Source of the DNA: Rhopalosiphum padi
Lineage: Eukaryota; Arthropoda; Insecta; Hemiptera; Aphididae
DNA length: 64,000 nucleotides
Assembly (NCBI RefSeq): GCF_020882245.1
Contig: NW_026869996.1
Location: forward strand, 4,821,592 to 4,885,591
Direction: 5' to 3'
In this document: positions 1 to 11,600 of the stretch, one piece after another
How the letters are laid out: each line of letters starts with the position of its first letter
How positions within the stretch are numbered: the first letter of the stretch is position 1
Notes under the pieces: generated by a model
What the model was told of the DNA's origin: nothing
The model's database searches: none
What the model saw: only the letters and a program-made list of their open reading frames with translations
Made by a program: the position numbers and the translations under genes

Positions 1-1
1 A

Positions 2-145
2 AAATTATTAAAAACTAGAAGTTTCCTTAAAATTTAATAAAAATCCTTAAAAATAACAATAATTCCTTAACAATCCCCCATAATAACCGATTTAAATCCA
101 ACTAATAAATTAAATTTAACATTTTTCCATAGTAACCCCCATTAT
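2..145 (+). repeat. Representative long (L) monomer, 144 bp
   Basis: First complete L monomer. In order: head aaattattaaaaactagaag; three tccttaa motifs at 24, 44 and 64, exactly 20 bp apart; cccccataataacc at 75-88; palindrome gatttaaatc at 89-98, which contains the octamer atttaaat; ccaactaataaa; palindrome ttaaatttaa at 110-119; tail catttttccatagtaaccccc. The next two monomers begin at 146 and 290, confirming the 144-bp period. Composition is 4 G and 27 C in 144 bases (21.5 % G+C). Subtypes differ at ccctat versus ccccat, gattaaaatc versus gatttaaatc, and tails attat versus attaaa. The length is close to that of nucleosome core DNA, which is suggestive only. Confidence 0.95.
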
Positions 146-433
146 AAATTATTAAAAACTAGAAATTTCCTTAAAATTTAATAAAAATCCTTAAAAATAA
201 CAATAATTCCTTAACAATCCCCTATAATAACCGATTTAAATCCAACTAATAAATTAAATTTAACATTTTTCCATAGTAACCCCCATTAAAAATTATTAAA
301 AACCAGAAGTTTCCTTAAAATTTAATAAAAATCCTTAAAAATAACAATAATTCCTTAACAATCCCCCATAATAACCGATTAAAATCCAACTAATAAATTA
401 AATTTAACATTTTTCCATAGTAACCCCTATTAT

Positions 434-567
434 AAATTATTAAAAACTAGAAGTTTCCTTAAAATTTATAAAAAAAACCTTTAATTCTTTAAAAAACCCC
501 ATAAAAACCAATTTAAATCCATCAAATAAATTAAATTTAACATTTTTCCTTAACAAAACCCCATAAT
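434..567 (+). repeat. Representative short monomer, acctttaattcttt type, 134 bp
   Basis: Short monomer with head ctagaagtttcc, poly-A followed by cctttaattcttt, then ccccataaaaaccaat, ccatcaaataaa, the shared core and the tail ccttaacaaaaccccataat. Relative to L it lacks 11 bases in the middle, has only one 20-bp-register tccttaa in the head, and reads ccaattt where L reads ccgattt. It contains 2 G and 23 C. It is usually followed by the aacagaaatttcttt monomer, forming a recurring pair seen at 434-701, 980-1250 and many other places in domain A. Confidence 0.93.
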
Positions 568-701
568 AAATTATTAAAAAACAGAAATTTCTTTAAAATT
601 TATTAAAAAAAACCATTATTTCATCAAAAAAACCCATAAAAACCAATTTAAATCCATCAAATAAATTAAATTTAACATTTTTCCATACTAACCCACTTTA
701 T
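568..701 (+). repeat. Short monomer with acagaaatttcttt head, 134 bp
   Basis: Short monomer distinguished by six A before cagaaa and by tttcttt in place of tttcctt, followed by accattatttcatc and a ccatac tail. This copy ends in the rare cccactttat (692-701), which recurs only at 13741-13750 and ties this segment to its duplicate 13049 bp away. Other copies of the type end in cccccattat. Confidence 0.9.
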
Positions 702-846
702 AAATTATTAAAAACTAGAAGTTTCCTTAAAATTTAATAAAAATCCTTAAAAATAACAATAATTTCTTAACAATCCCCCATAATAACCGATTTAAATCCA
801 ACTAATAAATTAAATTTAACATTTTTTCCATAGTAACCCCCATTAA

Positions 847-979
847 AAATTATTAAAAACCATAAATTTCCTTAAAATTTATTCAAAAAACCATTAATTC
901 ATCAAAAAACCCCATAATAACCGATTTAAATCCATCAAATAAATTAAATTTAACATTTTTCCATAGTAACCCCCATTAT
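847..979 (+). repeat. Short monomer with ccataaattt head and ccga middle, 133 bp
   Basis: Short monomer with head ccataaatttcc, middle attcaaaaaaccattaattc, and the L-like ccccataataaccgattt followed by the short-type ccatcaaat. It therefore combines a short-class length with the ccga junction otherwise typical of L monomers, which suggests an old hybrid or an intermediate form. It almost always follows an L monomer that ends in cccccattaaa, as here (L at 702-846). Confidence 0.9.
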
Positions 980-1671
980 AAATTATTAAAAAACTAGAAG
1001 TTTCCTTAAAATTTTTAAAAAAAACCTTTAATTCTTTAAAAAACCCCATAAAAAACCAATTTAAATCCATCAAATAAATTAAATTTAACATTTTTCCTTA
1101 ACAAAACCCCATAATAAATTATTAAAAAACAGAAATTTCTTTAAAATTTATTAAAAAAACCATTATTTCATCAAAAAACCCCATAAAAACCAATTTAAAT
1201 CCATCAAATAAATTAAATTTAACATTTTTCCATACTAACCCCCATTATAAATTATTAAAAACTAGAAATTTCCTTAAAATTTAATAAAAATCCTTAAAAA
1301 TAACAATAATTCCTTAACAATCCCCTATAATAACCGATTTAAATCCAACTAATAAATTAAATTTAACATTTCTTCCATAGTAACCCCCATTAAAAATTAT
1401 TAAAAACCAGAAGTTTCCTTAAAATTTAATAAAAATCCTTAAAAATAACAATAATTCCTTAACAATCCCCCATAATAACCGATTAAAATCCAACTAATAA
1501 ATTAAATTTAACATTTTTCCATAGTAACCCCCCATAATAAATTATTAAAAACCAGAAATTTCCTTAAAATTTATTAAAAAAACCATTATTTCATCAAAAA
1601 ACCCCATAAAAACCAATTTAAATCCATCAAATAAATTAAATTTAACATTTTTCCATAGTAACCCCCATTAT

Positions 1672-1815
1672 AAATTATTAAAAACTAGAAATTTCCTTAA
1701 AATTTAATAAAAATCCTTAAAAATAACAATAATTCCTTAACAATCCCCCATAATAACCGATTTAAATCCAACTAATAAATTAAATTTAACATTTTTCCAT
1801 AGTAACCCCCATTAA
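1672..1815 (+). repeat. L monomer with attaaa tail (tetramer member W), 144 bp
   Basis: L monomer with head ctagaaatttcc (A where most L monomers have G) and a tail ending cccccattaaa instead of cccccattat. It precedes the ccataaattt monomer (1816-1948). This pair is the second half of the four-monomer unit that recurs through domain A. Confidence 0.9.
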
Positions 1816-2082
1816 AAATTATTAAAAACCATAAATTTCCTTAAAATTTATTCAAAAAACCATTAATTCATCAAAAAACCCCATAATAACCGATTTAAAT
1901 CCATCAAATAAATTAAATTTAACATTTTTCCATAGTAACCCCCATTATAAATTATTAAAAACTAGAAGTTTCCTTAAAATTTATAAAAAAAACCTTTAAT
2001 TCTTTAAAAAACCCCATAAAAACCAATTTAAATCCATCAAATAAATTAAATTTAACATTTTTCCTTAACAAAACCCCATAAT

Positions 2083-2215
2083 AAATTATTAAAAAACAGA
2101 AATTTCTTTAAAATTTATTAAAAAAACCATTATTTCATCAAAAAACCCCATAAAAACCAATTTAAATCCAACTAATAAATTAAATTTAACATTTTTCCAT
2201 AGTAACCCCCATTAA
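2083..2215 (+). repeat. Hybrid monomer: short front, L-type rear
   Basis: Front half is the acagaaatttcttt/accattatttcatc short type with accaattt, but after atttaaatcca it continues as actaataaat, ccatagtaaccccc and attaaa, which is an L tail. The switch lies in the shared atttaaatcca core. The same hybrid is present in both full 27-mer copies (8393-8525 and 12100-12233), followed each time by the same cctaaacaatc L monomer, so it arose once and was amplified with its neighbours. Confidence 0.85.
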
Positions 2216-5200
2216 AAATTATTAAAAACCAGAAGTTTCCTTAAAATTTAATAAAAATCCTTAAAAATAACAATAATTCCTAAACAATCCCCCATAATAA
2301 CCGATTTAAATCCAACTAATAAATTAAATTTAACATTTTTCCATAGTAACCCCCATTATAAATTATTAAAAACTAGAAGTTTCCTTAAAATTTATAAAAA
2401 AAACCATTAATTCTTTAAAAAACCCCATAAAAACCAATTTAAATCCATCAAATAAATTAAATTTAACATTTTTCCTTATCAAAACCCCATAATAAATTAT
2501 TAAAAACCAGAAATTTCCTTAAAATTTATTAAAAATACCATTAATTCATCAAAAAACCCCATAAAAACCAATTTAAATCCATCAAATAAATTAAATTTAA
2601 CATTTTTCCTTAACAAACCCCCATAATAAATTATTAAAAACCATAAATTTCCTTAAAATTTATTCAAAAAACCATTAATTCATCAAAAAACCCCATAATA
2701 ACCGATTTAAATCCATCAAATAAATTAAATTTAACATTTTTCCTTAACAAAACCCCATAATAAATTATTAAAAACCTGAAATTTCCTTAAAATTTATTAA
2801 AAAAACCATTTTTTCATCAAAAAACCCCATAAAAACCAATTTAAATCCATCAAATAAATTAAATTTAACATTTTTCCATAGTAACCCCCATTATAAATTA
2901 TTAAAAACTAGAAATTTCCTTAAAATTTAATAAAAATCCTTAAAAATAACAATAATTCCTTAACAATCCCCCATAATAACCGATTTAAATCCAACTAATA
3001 AATTAAATTTAACATTTTTCCATAGTAACCCCCATTAAAAATTATTAAAAACCATAAATTTCCTTAAAATTTATTCAAAAAACCATTAATTCATCAAAAA
3101 ACCCCATAATAACCGATTTAAATCCATCAAATAAATTAAATTTAACATTTTTCCATAGTAACCCCCATTATAAATTATTAAAAACTAGAAGTTTCCTTAA
3201 AATTTATTCAAAAAACCATTAATTCATCAAAAAACCCCATAAAAACCAATTTAAATCCATCAAATAAATTAAATTTAACATTTTTCCTCAACAAAACCCC
3301 ATAATAAATTATTAAAAACCAGAAATTTCCTTAAAATTTATTAAAAAAAACCATTATTTCATCAAAAAACCCCATAAAAACCAATTTAAATCCATCAAAT
3401 AAATTAAATTTAACATTTTTCCATAGTAACCCCCATTATAAATTATTAAAAACTAGAAATTTCCTTAAAATTTAATAAAAATCCTTAAAAATAACAATAA
3501 TTCCTTAACAATCCCCCATAATAACCGATTTAAATCCAACTAATAAATTAAATTTAACATTTTTCCATAGTAACCCCCATTAAAAATTATTAAAAACCAT
3601 AAATTTCCTTAAAATTTATTCAAAAAACCATTAATTCATCAAAAAAACCCCATAATAACCGATTTAAATCCATCAAATAAATTAAATTTAACATTTTTCC
3701 ATAGTAACCCCCATTATAAATTATTAAAAACTAGAAGTTTCCTTAAAATTTATAAAAAAAACCTTTAATTCTTTAAAAAACCCCATAAAAACCAATTTAA
3801 ATCCATCAAATAAATTAAATTTAACATTTTTCCTTAACAAAACCCCATAATAAATTATTAAAAAACAGAAATTTCTTTAAAATTTATTAAAAAAACCATT
3901 ATTTCATCAAAAAACCCCATAAAAACCAATTTAAATCCATCAAATAAATTAAATTTAACATTTTTCCATACTAACCCCCATTATAAATTATTAAAAACTA
4001 GAAATTTCCTTAAAATTTAATAAAAATCCTTAAAAATAACAATAATTCCTTAACAATCCCCTATAATAACCGATTTAAATCCAACTAATAAATTAAATTT
4101 AACATTTTTCCATAGTAACCCCCATTAAAAATTATTAAAAACCAGAAGTTTCCTTAAAATTTAATAAAAATCCTTAAAAATAACAATAATTCCTTAACAA
4201 TCCCCCATAATAACCGATTAAAATCCAACTAATAAATTAAATTTAACATTTTTCCATAGTAACCCCCATTATAAATTATTAAAAACTAGAAGTTTCCTTA
4301 AAATTTATTCAAAAAACCATTAATTCATCAAAAAACCCCATAAAAACCAATTTAAATCCATCAAATAAATTAAATTTAACATTTTTCCTCAACAAAACCC
4401 CATAATAAATTATTAAAAACCAGAAATTTCCTTAAAATTTATTAAAAAAACCATTATTTCATCAAAAAACCCCATAAAAACCAATTTAAATCCATCAAAT
4501 AAATTAAATTTAACATTTTTCCATAGTAACCCCCATTATAAATTATTAAAAACTAGAAATTTCCTTAAAATTTAATAAAAATCCTTAAAAATAACAATAA
4601 TTCCTTAACAATCCCCCATAATAACCGATTTAAATCCAACTAATAAATTAAATTTAACATTTTTCCATAGTAACCCCCCATTAAAAATTATTAAAAACCA
4701 TAAATTTCCTTAAAATTTATTCAAAAAACCATTAATTCATCAAAAAACCCCATAATAACCGATTTAAATCCATCAAATAAATTAAATTTAACATTTTTCC
4801 ATAGTAACCCCCATTATAAATTATTAAAAACTAGAAGTTTCCTTAAAATTTAATAAAAATCCTTAAAAATAACAATAATTTCTTAACAATCCCCCATAAT
4901 AACCGATTTAAATCCAACTAATAAATTAAATTTAACATTTTTCCATAGTAACCCCCATTATAAATTATTAAAAACTAGAAGTTTCCTTAAAATTTATAAA
5001 AAAAAAACGTTAATTCTTAAAAAAAACCCCATAAAAACCAATTTAAATCCATCAAATAAATTAAATTTAACATTTTACCTTAACAAAACCCCATAATAAA
5101 TTATTAAAAACCAGAAATTTCCTTAAAATTTATTAAAAATACCATTAATTCATCAAAAAACCCCATAAAAACCAATTTAAATCCATCAAATAAATTAAAT

Positions 5201-6065
5201 TTAACATTTTTCCTTAACAAACCCCCATTAAAAATTATTAAAAACCAGAAATTTCCTTAAAATTTATTAAATAAACCATTAATTCATCAAAAAACCCCAT
5301 AATAACCGATTTAAATCCATCAAATAAATTAAATTTAACATTTTTCTATACTAACCCCCATAATAAATTATTAAAAACCAGAAATTTCCTTAAAATTTAT
5401 TCAAAAAACCATTAATTCATCAAAAAACCCCATAAAAACCGATTTAAATCCAACTAATAAATTAAATTTAACATTTTTCCTTAACAAACCCCCATAATAA
5501 ATTATTAAAAACCAGAAATTTCCTTAAAATTTATTAAAAAAACCATTATTTCGTCAAAAAACCCCATAAAAACCAATTTAAATCCATCAAATAAATTAAA
5601 TTTAACATTTTTCCATACTAACCCCCATTATAAATTATTAAAAACTAGAAGTTTCCTTAAAATTTAATAAAAATCCTTAAAAATAACAATAATTCCTTAA
5701 CAATCCCCCATAATAACCGATTTAAATCCAACTAATAAATTAAATTTAACATTTTTCCATACTAACCCCCATTATAAATTATTAAAAACTAGAAGTTTCC
5801 TTAAAATTTAATAAAAATCCTTAAAAATAACAATAATTCCTTAACAATCCCCCATAATAACCGATTTAAATCCAACCAATAAATTAAATTTAACAATTTT
5901 TCCATACTAACCCCCATTATAAATTATTAAAAACTAGAAGTTTCCTTAAAAATTAATAAAAATCCTTAAAAATAACAATAATTCCTTAACAATCCCCCAT
6001 AATAACCGATTTAAATCCAACTAATAAATTAAATTTAACATTTTTCCTTAACAAAACACCTTACT

Positions 6066-6200
6066 AAATTATTAAAAACCAGAAATTTCCTTAAAATTTA
6101 TTAAAAATAACAATAATTCCTTAACAATCCTCCATAAAAACCAATTTAAATCCATCAAATAAATTAAATTTAACATTTTTCCTTAACAAACCCCCATAAT
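6066..6200 (+). repeat. Intermediate monomer between long and short classes, 135 bp
   Basis: Middle begins attaaaaataacaataattcc like the L class, but it lacks the second 20-bp repeat (aaatccttaa), then reads caatcctccataaaaaccaa and continues with the short-type ccatcaaat. It is thus a chimera of L and short middles at short-class length. The same monomer recurs at about 9774 in the second 27-mer copy. The preceding monomer ends in the rare aaaacaccttac. Confidence 0.82.
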
Positions 6201-7168
6201 AAATTATTAAAAACCAGAAATTTCCTTAAAATTTATTAAAAAAACCATTATTTCATCAAAAAACCCCATAAAAACCAATTTAAATCCATCAAATAAATTA
6301 AATTTAACATTTTTCCATACTAACCCCCATTATAAATTATTAAAAACTAGAAGTTTCCTTAAAATTTAATAAAAATCCTTAAAAATAACAATAATTCCTT
6401 AACAATCCCCCATAATAACCGATTTAAATCCAACTAATAAATTAAATTTAACATTTTTCCATAGTAACCCCCATTATAAATTATTAAAAACTAGAAGTTT
6501 CCTTAAAATTTATAAAAAAAAACCTTTAATTCATCAAAAAACCCCATAATAACCGATTTAAATCCATCAAATAAATTAAATTTAACATTTTTCCATAGTA
6601 ACCCCCCATTATAAATTATTAAAAACTAGAAGTTTCCTTAAAATTTATAAAAAAAACCTTTAATTCTTTAAAAAACCCCATAAAAACCAATTTAAATCCA
6701 TCAAATAAATTAAATTTAACATTTTTCCTTAACAAAACCCCATAATAAATTATTAAAAAACAGAAATTTCTTTAAAATTTATTAAAAAAAACCATTATTT
6801 CATCAAAAAACCCCATAAAAACCAATTTAAATCCATCAAATAAATTAAATTTAACATTTTTCCATACTAACCCCCATTATAAATTATTAAAAACTAGAAA
6901 TTTCCTTAAAATTTAATAAAAATCCTTAAAAATAACAATAATTCCTTAACAATCCCCTATAATAACCGATTTAAATCCAACTAATAAATTAAATTTAACA
7001 TTTTTCCATAGTAACCCCCATTAAAAATTATTAAAAACCAGAAGTTTCCTTAAAATTTAATAAAAATCCTTAAAAATAACAATAATTCCTTAACAATCCC
7101 CCATAATAACCGATTAAAATCCAACTAATAAATTAAATTTAACATTTTTCCATAGTAACCCCCATTAT

Positions 7169-8257
7169 AAATTATTAAAAACTAGAAGTTTCCTTAAAAT
7201 TTATTCAAAAAACCATTAATTCATCAAAAAACCCCATAAAAACCAATTTAAATCCATCAAATAAATTAAATTTAACATTTTTCCTCAACAAAACCCCATA
7301 ATAAATTATTAAAAACCAGAAATTTCCTTAAAATTTATTAAAAAAACCATTATTTCATCAAAAAACCCCATAAAAACCAATTTAAATCCATCAAATAAAT
7401 TAAATTTAACATTTTTCCATAGTAACCCCCATTATAAATTATTAAAAACTAGAAATTTCCTTAAAATTTAATAAAAATCCTTAAAAATAACAATAATTCC
7501 TTAACAATCCCCCATAATAACCGATTTAAATCCAACTAATAAATTAAATTTAACATTTTTCCATAGTAACCCCCATTAAAAATTATTAAAAACCATAAAT
7601 TTCCTTAAAATTTATTCAAAAAACCATTAATTCATCAAAAAACCCCATAATAACCGATTTAAATCCATCAAATAAATTAAATTTAACATTTTTCCATAGT
7701 AACCCCCATTATAAATTATTAAAAACTAGAAGTTTCCTTAAAATTTATTCAAAAAAACCATTAATTCATCAAAAAACCCCATAAAAACCAATTTAAATCC
7801 ATCAAATAAATTAAATTTAACATTTTTCCTCAACAAAACCCCATAATAAATTATTAAAAACCAGAAATTTCCTTAAAATTTATTAAAAAAACCATTATTT
7901 CATCAAAAAACCCCATAAAAACCAATTTAAATCCATCAAATAAATTAAATTTAACATTTTTCCATAGTAACCCCCATTATAAATTATTAAAAACTAGAAA
8001 TTTCCTTAAAATTTAATAAAAATCCTTAAAAATAACAATAATTCCTTAACAATCCCCCATAATAACCGATTTAAATCCAACTAATAAATTAAATTTAACA
8101 TTTTTCCATAGTAACCCCCATTAAAAATTATTAAAAACCATAAATTTCCTTAAAATTTATTCAAAAAACCATTAATTCATCAAAAAACCCCATAATAACC
8201 GATTTAAATCCATCAAATAAATTAAATTTAACATTTTTCCATAGTAACCCCCATTAT
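7169..8257. repeat. Four-monomer repeat, two copies (inside 27-mer copy 1)
   Basis: Two tandem copies (7169-7712 and 7713-8257, 544 and 545 bp) of four monomers: X, a short monomer with ctagaagttt head, attcaaaaaacc and cctcaac tail; Y, a short monomer with ccagaaattt, accattatttcatc and ccatag; W, an L monomer with ctagaaattt and attaaa end; V, a short monomer with ccataaattt and ccga. The corresponding block in the second 27-mer lies at about 10875-11965. Confidence 0.88.
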
Positions 8258-8669
8258 AAATTATTAAAAACTAGAAGTTTCCTTAAAATTTATAAAAAAA
8301 AACCTTTAATTCTTTAAAAAACCCCATAAAAACCAATTTAAATCCATCAAATAAATTAAATTTAACATTTTTCCTTAACAAAACCCCATAATAAATTATT
8401 AAAAAACAGAAATTTCTTTAAAATTTATTAAAAAAACCATTATTTCATCAAAAAACCCCATAAAAACCAATTTAAATCCAACTAATAAATTAAATTTAAC
8501 ATTTTTCCATAGTAACCCCCATTAAAAATTATTAAAAACCAGAAGTTTCCTTAAAATTTAATAAAAATCCTTAAAAATAACAATAATTCCTAAACAATCC
8601 CCCATAATAACCGATTTAAATCCAACTAATAAATTAAATTTAACATTTTTCCATAGTAACCCCCATTAT

Positions 8670-11600
8670 AAATTATTAAAAACTAGAAGTTTCCTTAAAA
8701 TTTATAAAAAAAAACGTTAATTCTTAAAAAAACCCCATAAAAACCAATTTAAATCCATCAAATAAATTAAATTTAACATTTTACCTTAACAAAACCCCAT
8801 AATAAATTATTAAAAACCAGAAATTTCCTTAAAATTTATTAAAAATACCATTAATTCATCAAAAAACCCCATAAAAACCAATTTAAATCCATCAAATAAA
8901 TTAAATTTAACATTTTTCCTTAACAAACCCCCATTAAAAATTATTAAAAACCAGAAATTTCCTTAAAATTTATTAAATAAACCATTAATTCATCAAAAAA
9001 CCCCATAATAACCGATTTAAATCCATCAAATAAATTAAATTTAACATTTTTCTATACTAACCCCCATAATAAATTATTAAAAACCAGAAATTTCCTTAAA
9101 ATTTATTCAAAAAAACCATTAATTCATCAAAAAAACCCCATAAAAACCGATTTAAATCCAACTAATAAATTAAATTTAACATTTTTCCTTAACAAACCCC
9201 CATAATAAATTATTAAAAACCAGAAATTTCCTTAAAATTTATTAAAAAAACCATTATTTCGTCAAAAAACCCCATAAAAACCAATTTAAATCCATCAAAT
9301 AAATTAAATTTAACATTTTTCCATACTAACCCCCATTATAAATTATTAAAAACTAGAAGTTTCCTTAAAATTTAATAAAAATCCTTAAAAATAACAATAA
9401 TTCCTTAACAATCCCCCATAATAACCGATTTAAATCCAACTAATAAATTAAATTTAACATTTTTCCATACTAACCCCCATTATAAATTATTAAAAACTAG
9501 AAGTTTCCTTAAAATTTAATAAAAATCCTTAAAAATAACAATAATTCCTTAACAATCCCCCATAATAACCGATTTAAATCCAACCAATAAATTAAATTTA
9601 ACAATTTTTCCATACTAACCCCCATTATAAATTATTAAAAACTAGAAGTTTCCTTAAAAATTAATAAAAATCCTTAAAAATAACAATAATTCCTTAACAA
9701 TCCCCCATAATAACCGATTTAAATCCAACTAATAAATTAAATTTAACATTTTTCCTTAACAAAACACCTTACTAAATTATTAAAAACCAGAAATTTCCTT
9801 AAAATTTATTAAAAATAACAATAATTCCTTAACAATCCTCCATAAAAACCAATTTAAATCCATCAAATAAATTAAATTTAACATTTTTCCTTAACAAACC
9901 CCCATAATAAATTATTAAAAACCAGAAATTTCCTTAAAATTTATTAAAAAAACCATTATTTCATCAAAAAACCCCATAAAAACCAATTTAAATCCATCAA
10001 ATAAATTAAATTTAACATTTTTCCATACTAACCCCCATTATAAATTATTAAAAACTAGAAGTTTCCTTAAAATTTAATAAAAATCCTTAAAAATAACAAT
10101 AATTCCTTAACAATCCCCCATAATAACCGATTTAAATCCAACTAATAAATTAAATTTAACATTTTTCCATAGTAACCCCCATTATAAATTATTAAAAACT
10201 AGAAGTTTCCTTAAAATTTATAAAAAAAAACCTTTAATTCATCAAAAAACCCCATAATAACCGATTTAAATCCATCAAATAAATTAAATTTAACATTTTT
10301 CCATAGTAACCCCCATTATAAATTATTAAAAACTAGAAGTTTCCTTAAAATTTATAAAAAAAACCTTTAATTCTTTAAAAAACCCCATAAAAACCAATTT
10401 AAATCCATCAAATAAATTAAATTTAACATTTTTCCTTAACAAAACCCCATAATAAATTATTAAAAAACAGAAATTTCTTTAAAATTTATTAAAAAAACCA
10501 TTATTTCATCAAAAAACCCCATAAAAACCAATTTAAATCCATCAAATAAATTAAATTTAACATTTTTCCATACTAACCCCCATTATAAATTATTAAAAAC
10601 TAGAAATTTCCTTAAAATTTAATAAAAATCCTTAAAAATAACAATAATTCCTTAACAATCCCCTATAATAACCGATTTAAATCCAACTAATAAATTAAAT
10701 TTAACATTTTTCCATAGTAACCCCCATTAAAAATTATTAAAAACCAGAAGTTTCCTTAAAATTTAATAAAAATCCTTAAAAATAACAATAATTCCTTAAC
10801 AATCCCCCATAATAACCGATTAAAATCCAACTAATAAATTAAATTTAACATTTTTCCATAGTAACCCCCATTATAAATTATTAAAAACTAGAAGTTTCCT
10901 TAAAATTTATTCAAAAAACCATTAATTCATCAAAAAACCCCATAAAAACCAATTTAAATCCATCAAATAAATTAAATTTAACATTTTTCCTCAACAAAAC
11001 CCCATAATAAATTATTAAAAACCAGAAATTTCCTTAAAATTTATTAAAAAAACCATTATTTCATCAAAAAACCCCATAAAAACCAATTTAAATCCATCAA
11101 ATAAATTAAATTTAACATTTTTCCATAGTAACCCCCATTATAAATTATTAAAAACTAGAAATTTCCTTAAAATTTAATAAAAATCCTTAAAAATAACAAT
11201 AATTCCTTAACAATCCCCCATAATAACCGATTTAAATCCAACTAATAAATTAAATTTAACATTTTTCCATAGTAACCCCCATTAAAAATTATTAAAAACC
11301 ATAAATTTCCTTAAAATTTATTCAAAAAACCATTAATTCATCAAAAAACCCCATAATAACCGATTTAAATCCATCAAATAAATTAAATTTAACATTTTTC
11401 CATAGTAACCCCCATTATAAATTATTAAAAACTAGAAGTTTCCTTAAAATTTATTCAAAAAACCATTAATTCATCAAAAAACCCCATAAAAACCAATTTA
11501 AATCCATCAAATAAATTAAATTTAACATTTTTCCTCAACAAAACCCCATAATAAATTATTAAAAACCAGAAATTTCCTTAAAATTTATTAAAAAAAACCA

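Larger units (their letters stand above)
1..1948. repeat. Duplicated segment, copy 1 (partner at 13048-14997)
   Basis: Fourteen monomers in the same order and with the same rare variants as 13048-14997. Shared markers are cccactttat at 692 and 13741, tcttccatag at 1371 and 14420, and attttta before the poly-A of one short monomer near 1012 and 14058. All are offset by 13049 bp. The next monomer (from 1949) has atttata, while the one from 14998 has attttta, so similarity to that copy stops at about this monomer. The left edge lies outside the window. Confidence 0.85.
4962..8669. repeat. 27-monomer higher-order repeat, copy 1, 3708 bp
   Basis: Unit of 27 monomers beginning with the only domain-A short monomer type that carries acgttaattctta (cgt at 5008). 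Further landmarks: tttcgtc at about 5552; an L monomer with ccaaccaataaa and acaattttt (about 5876-5899); aaaacacctt at 6053; an L/short intermediate monomer at 6066-6200; two four-monomer blocks at 7169-8257; the hybrid monomer at 8393-8525; and a cctaaac L monomer just before the end. All recur 3707-3709 bp later. About nine of the 27 monomers are the long class, which accounts for the total length. Confidence 0.92.

Noticed and set aside
894..1091. 65-residue open frame on the minus strand
   Set aside because: It runs across satellite monomers, and its translation repeats the same segment (LNLIYLMDLN) once per monomer. It exists only because A/C-rich repeats lack stops locally on the other strand. 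Neighbouring equal monomers do not keep it open, and it has no start context or family resemblance.
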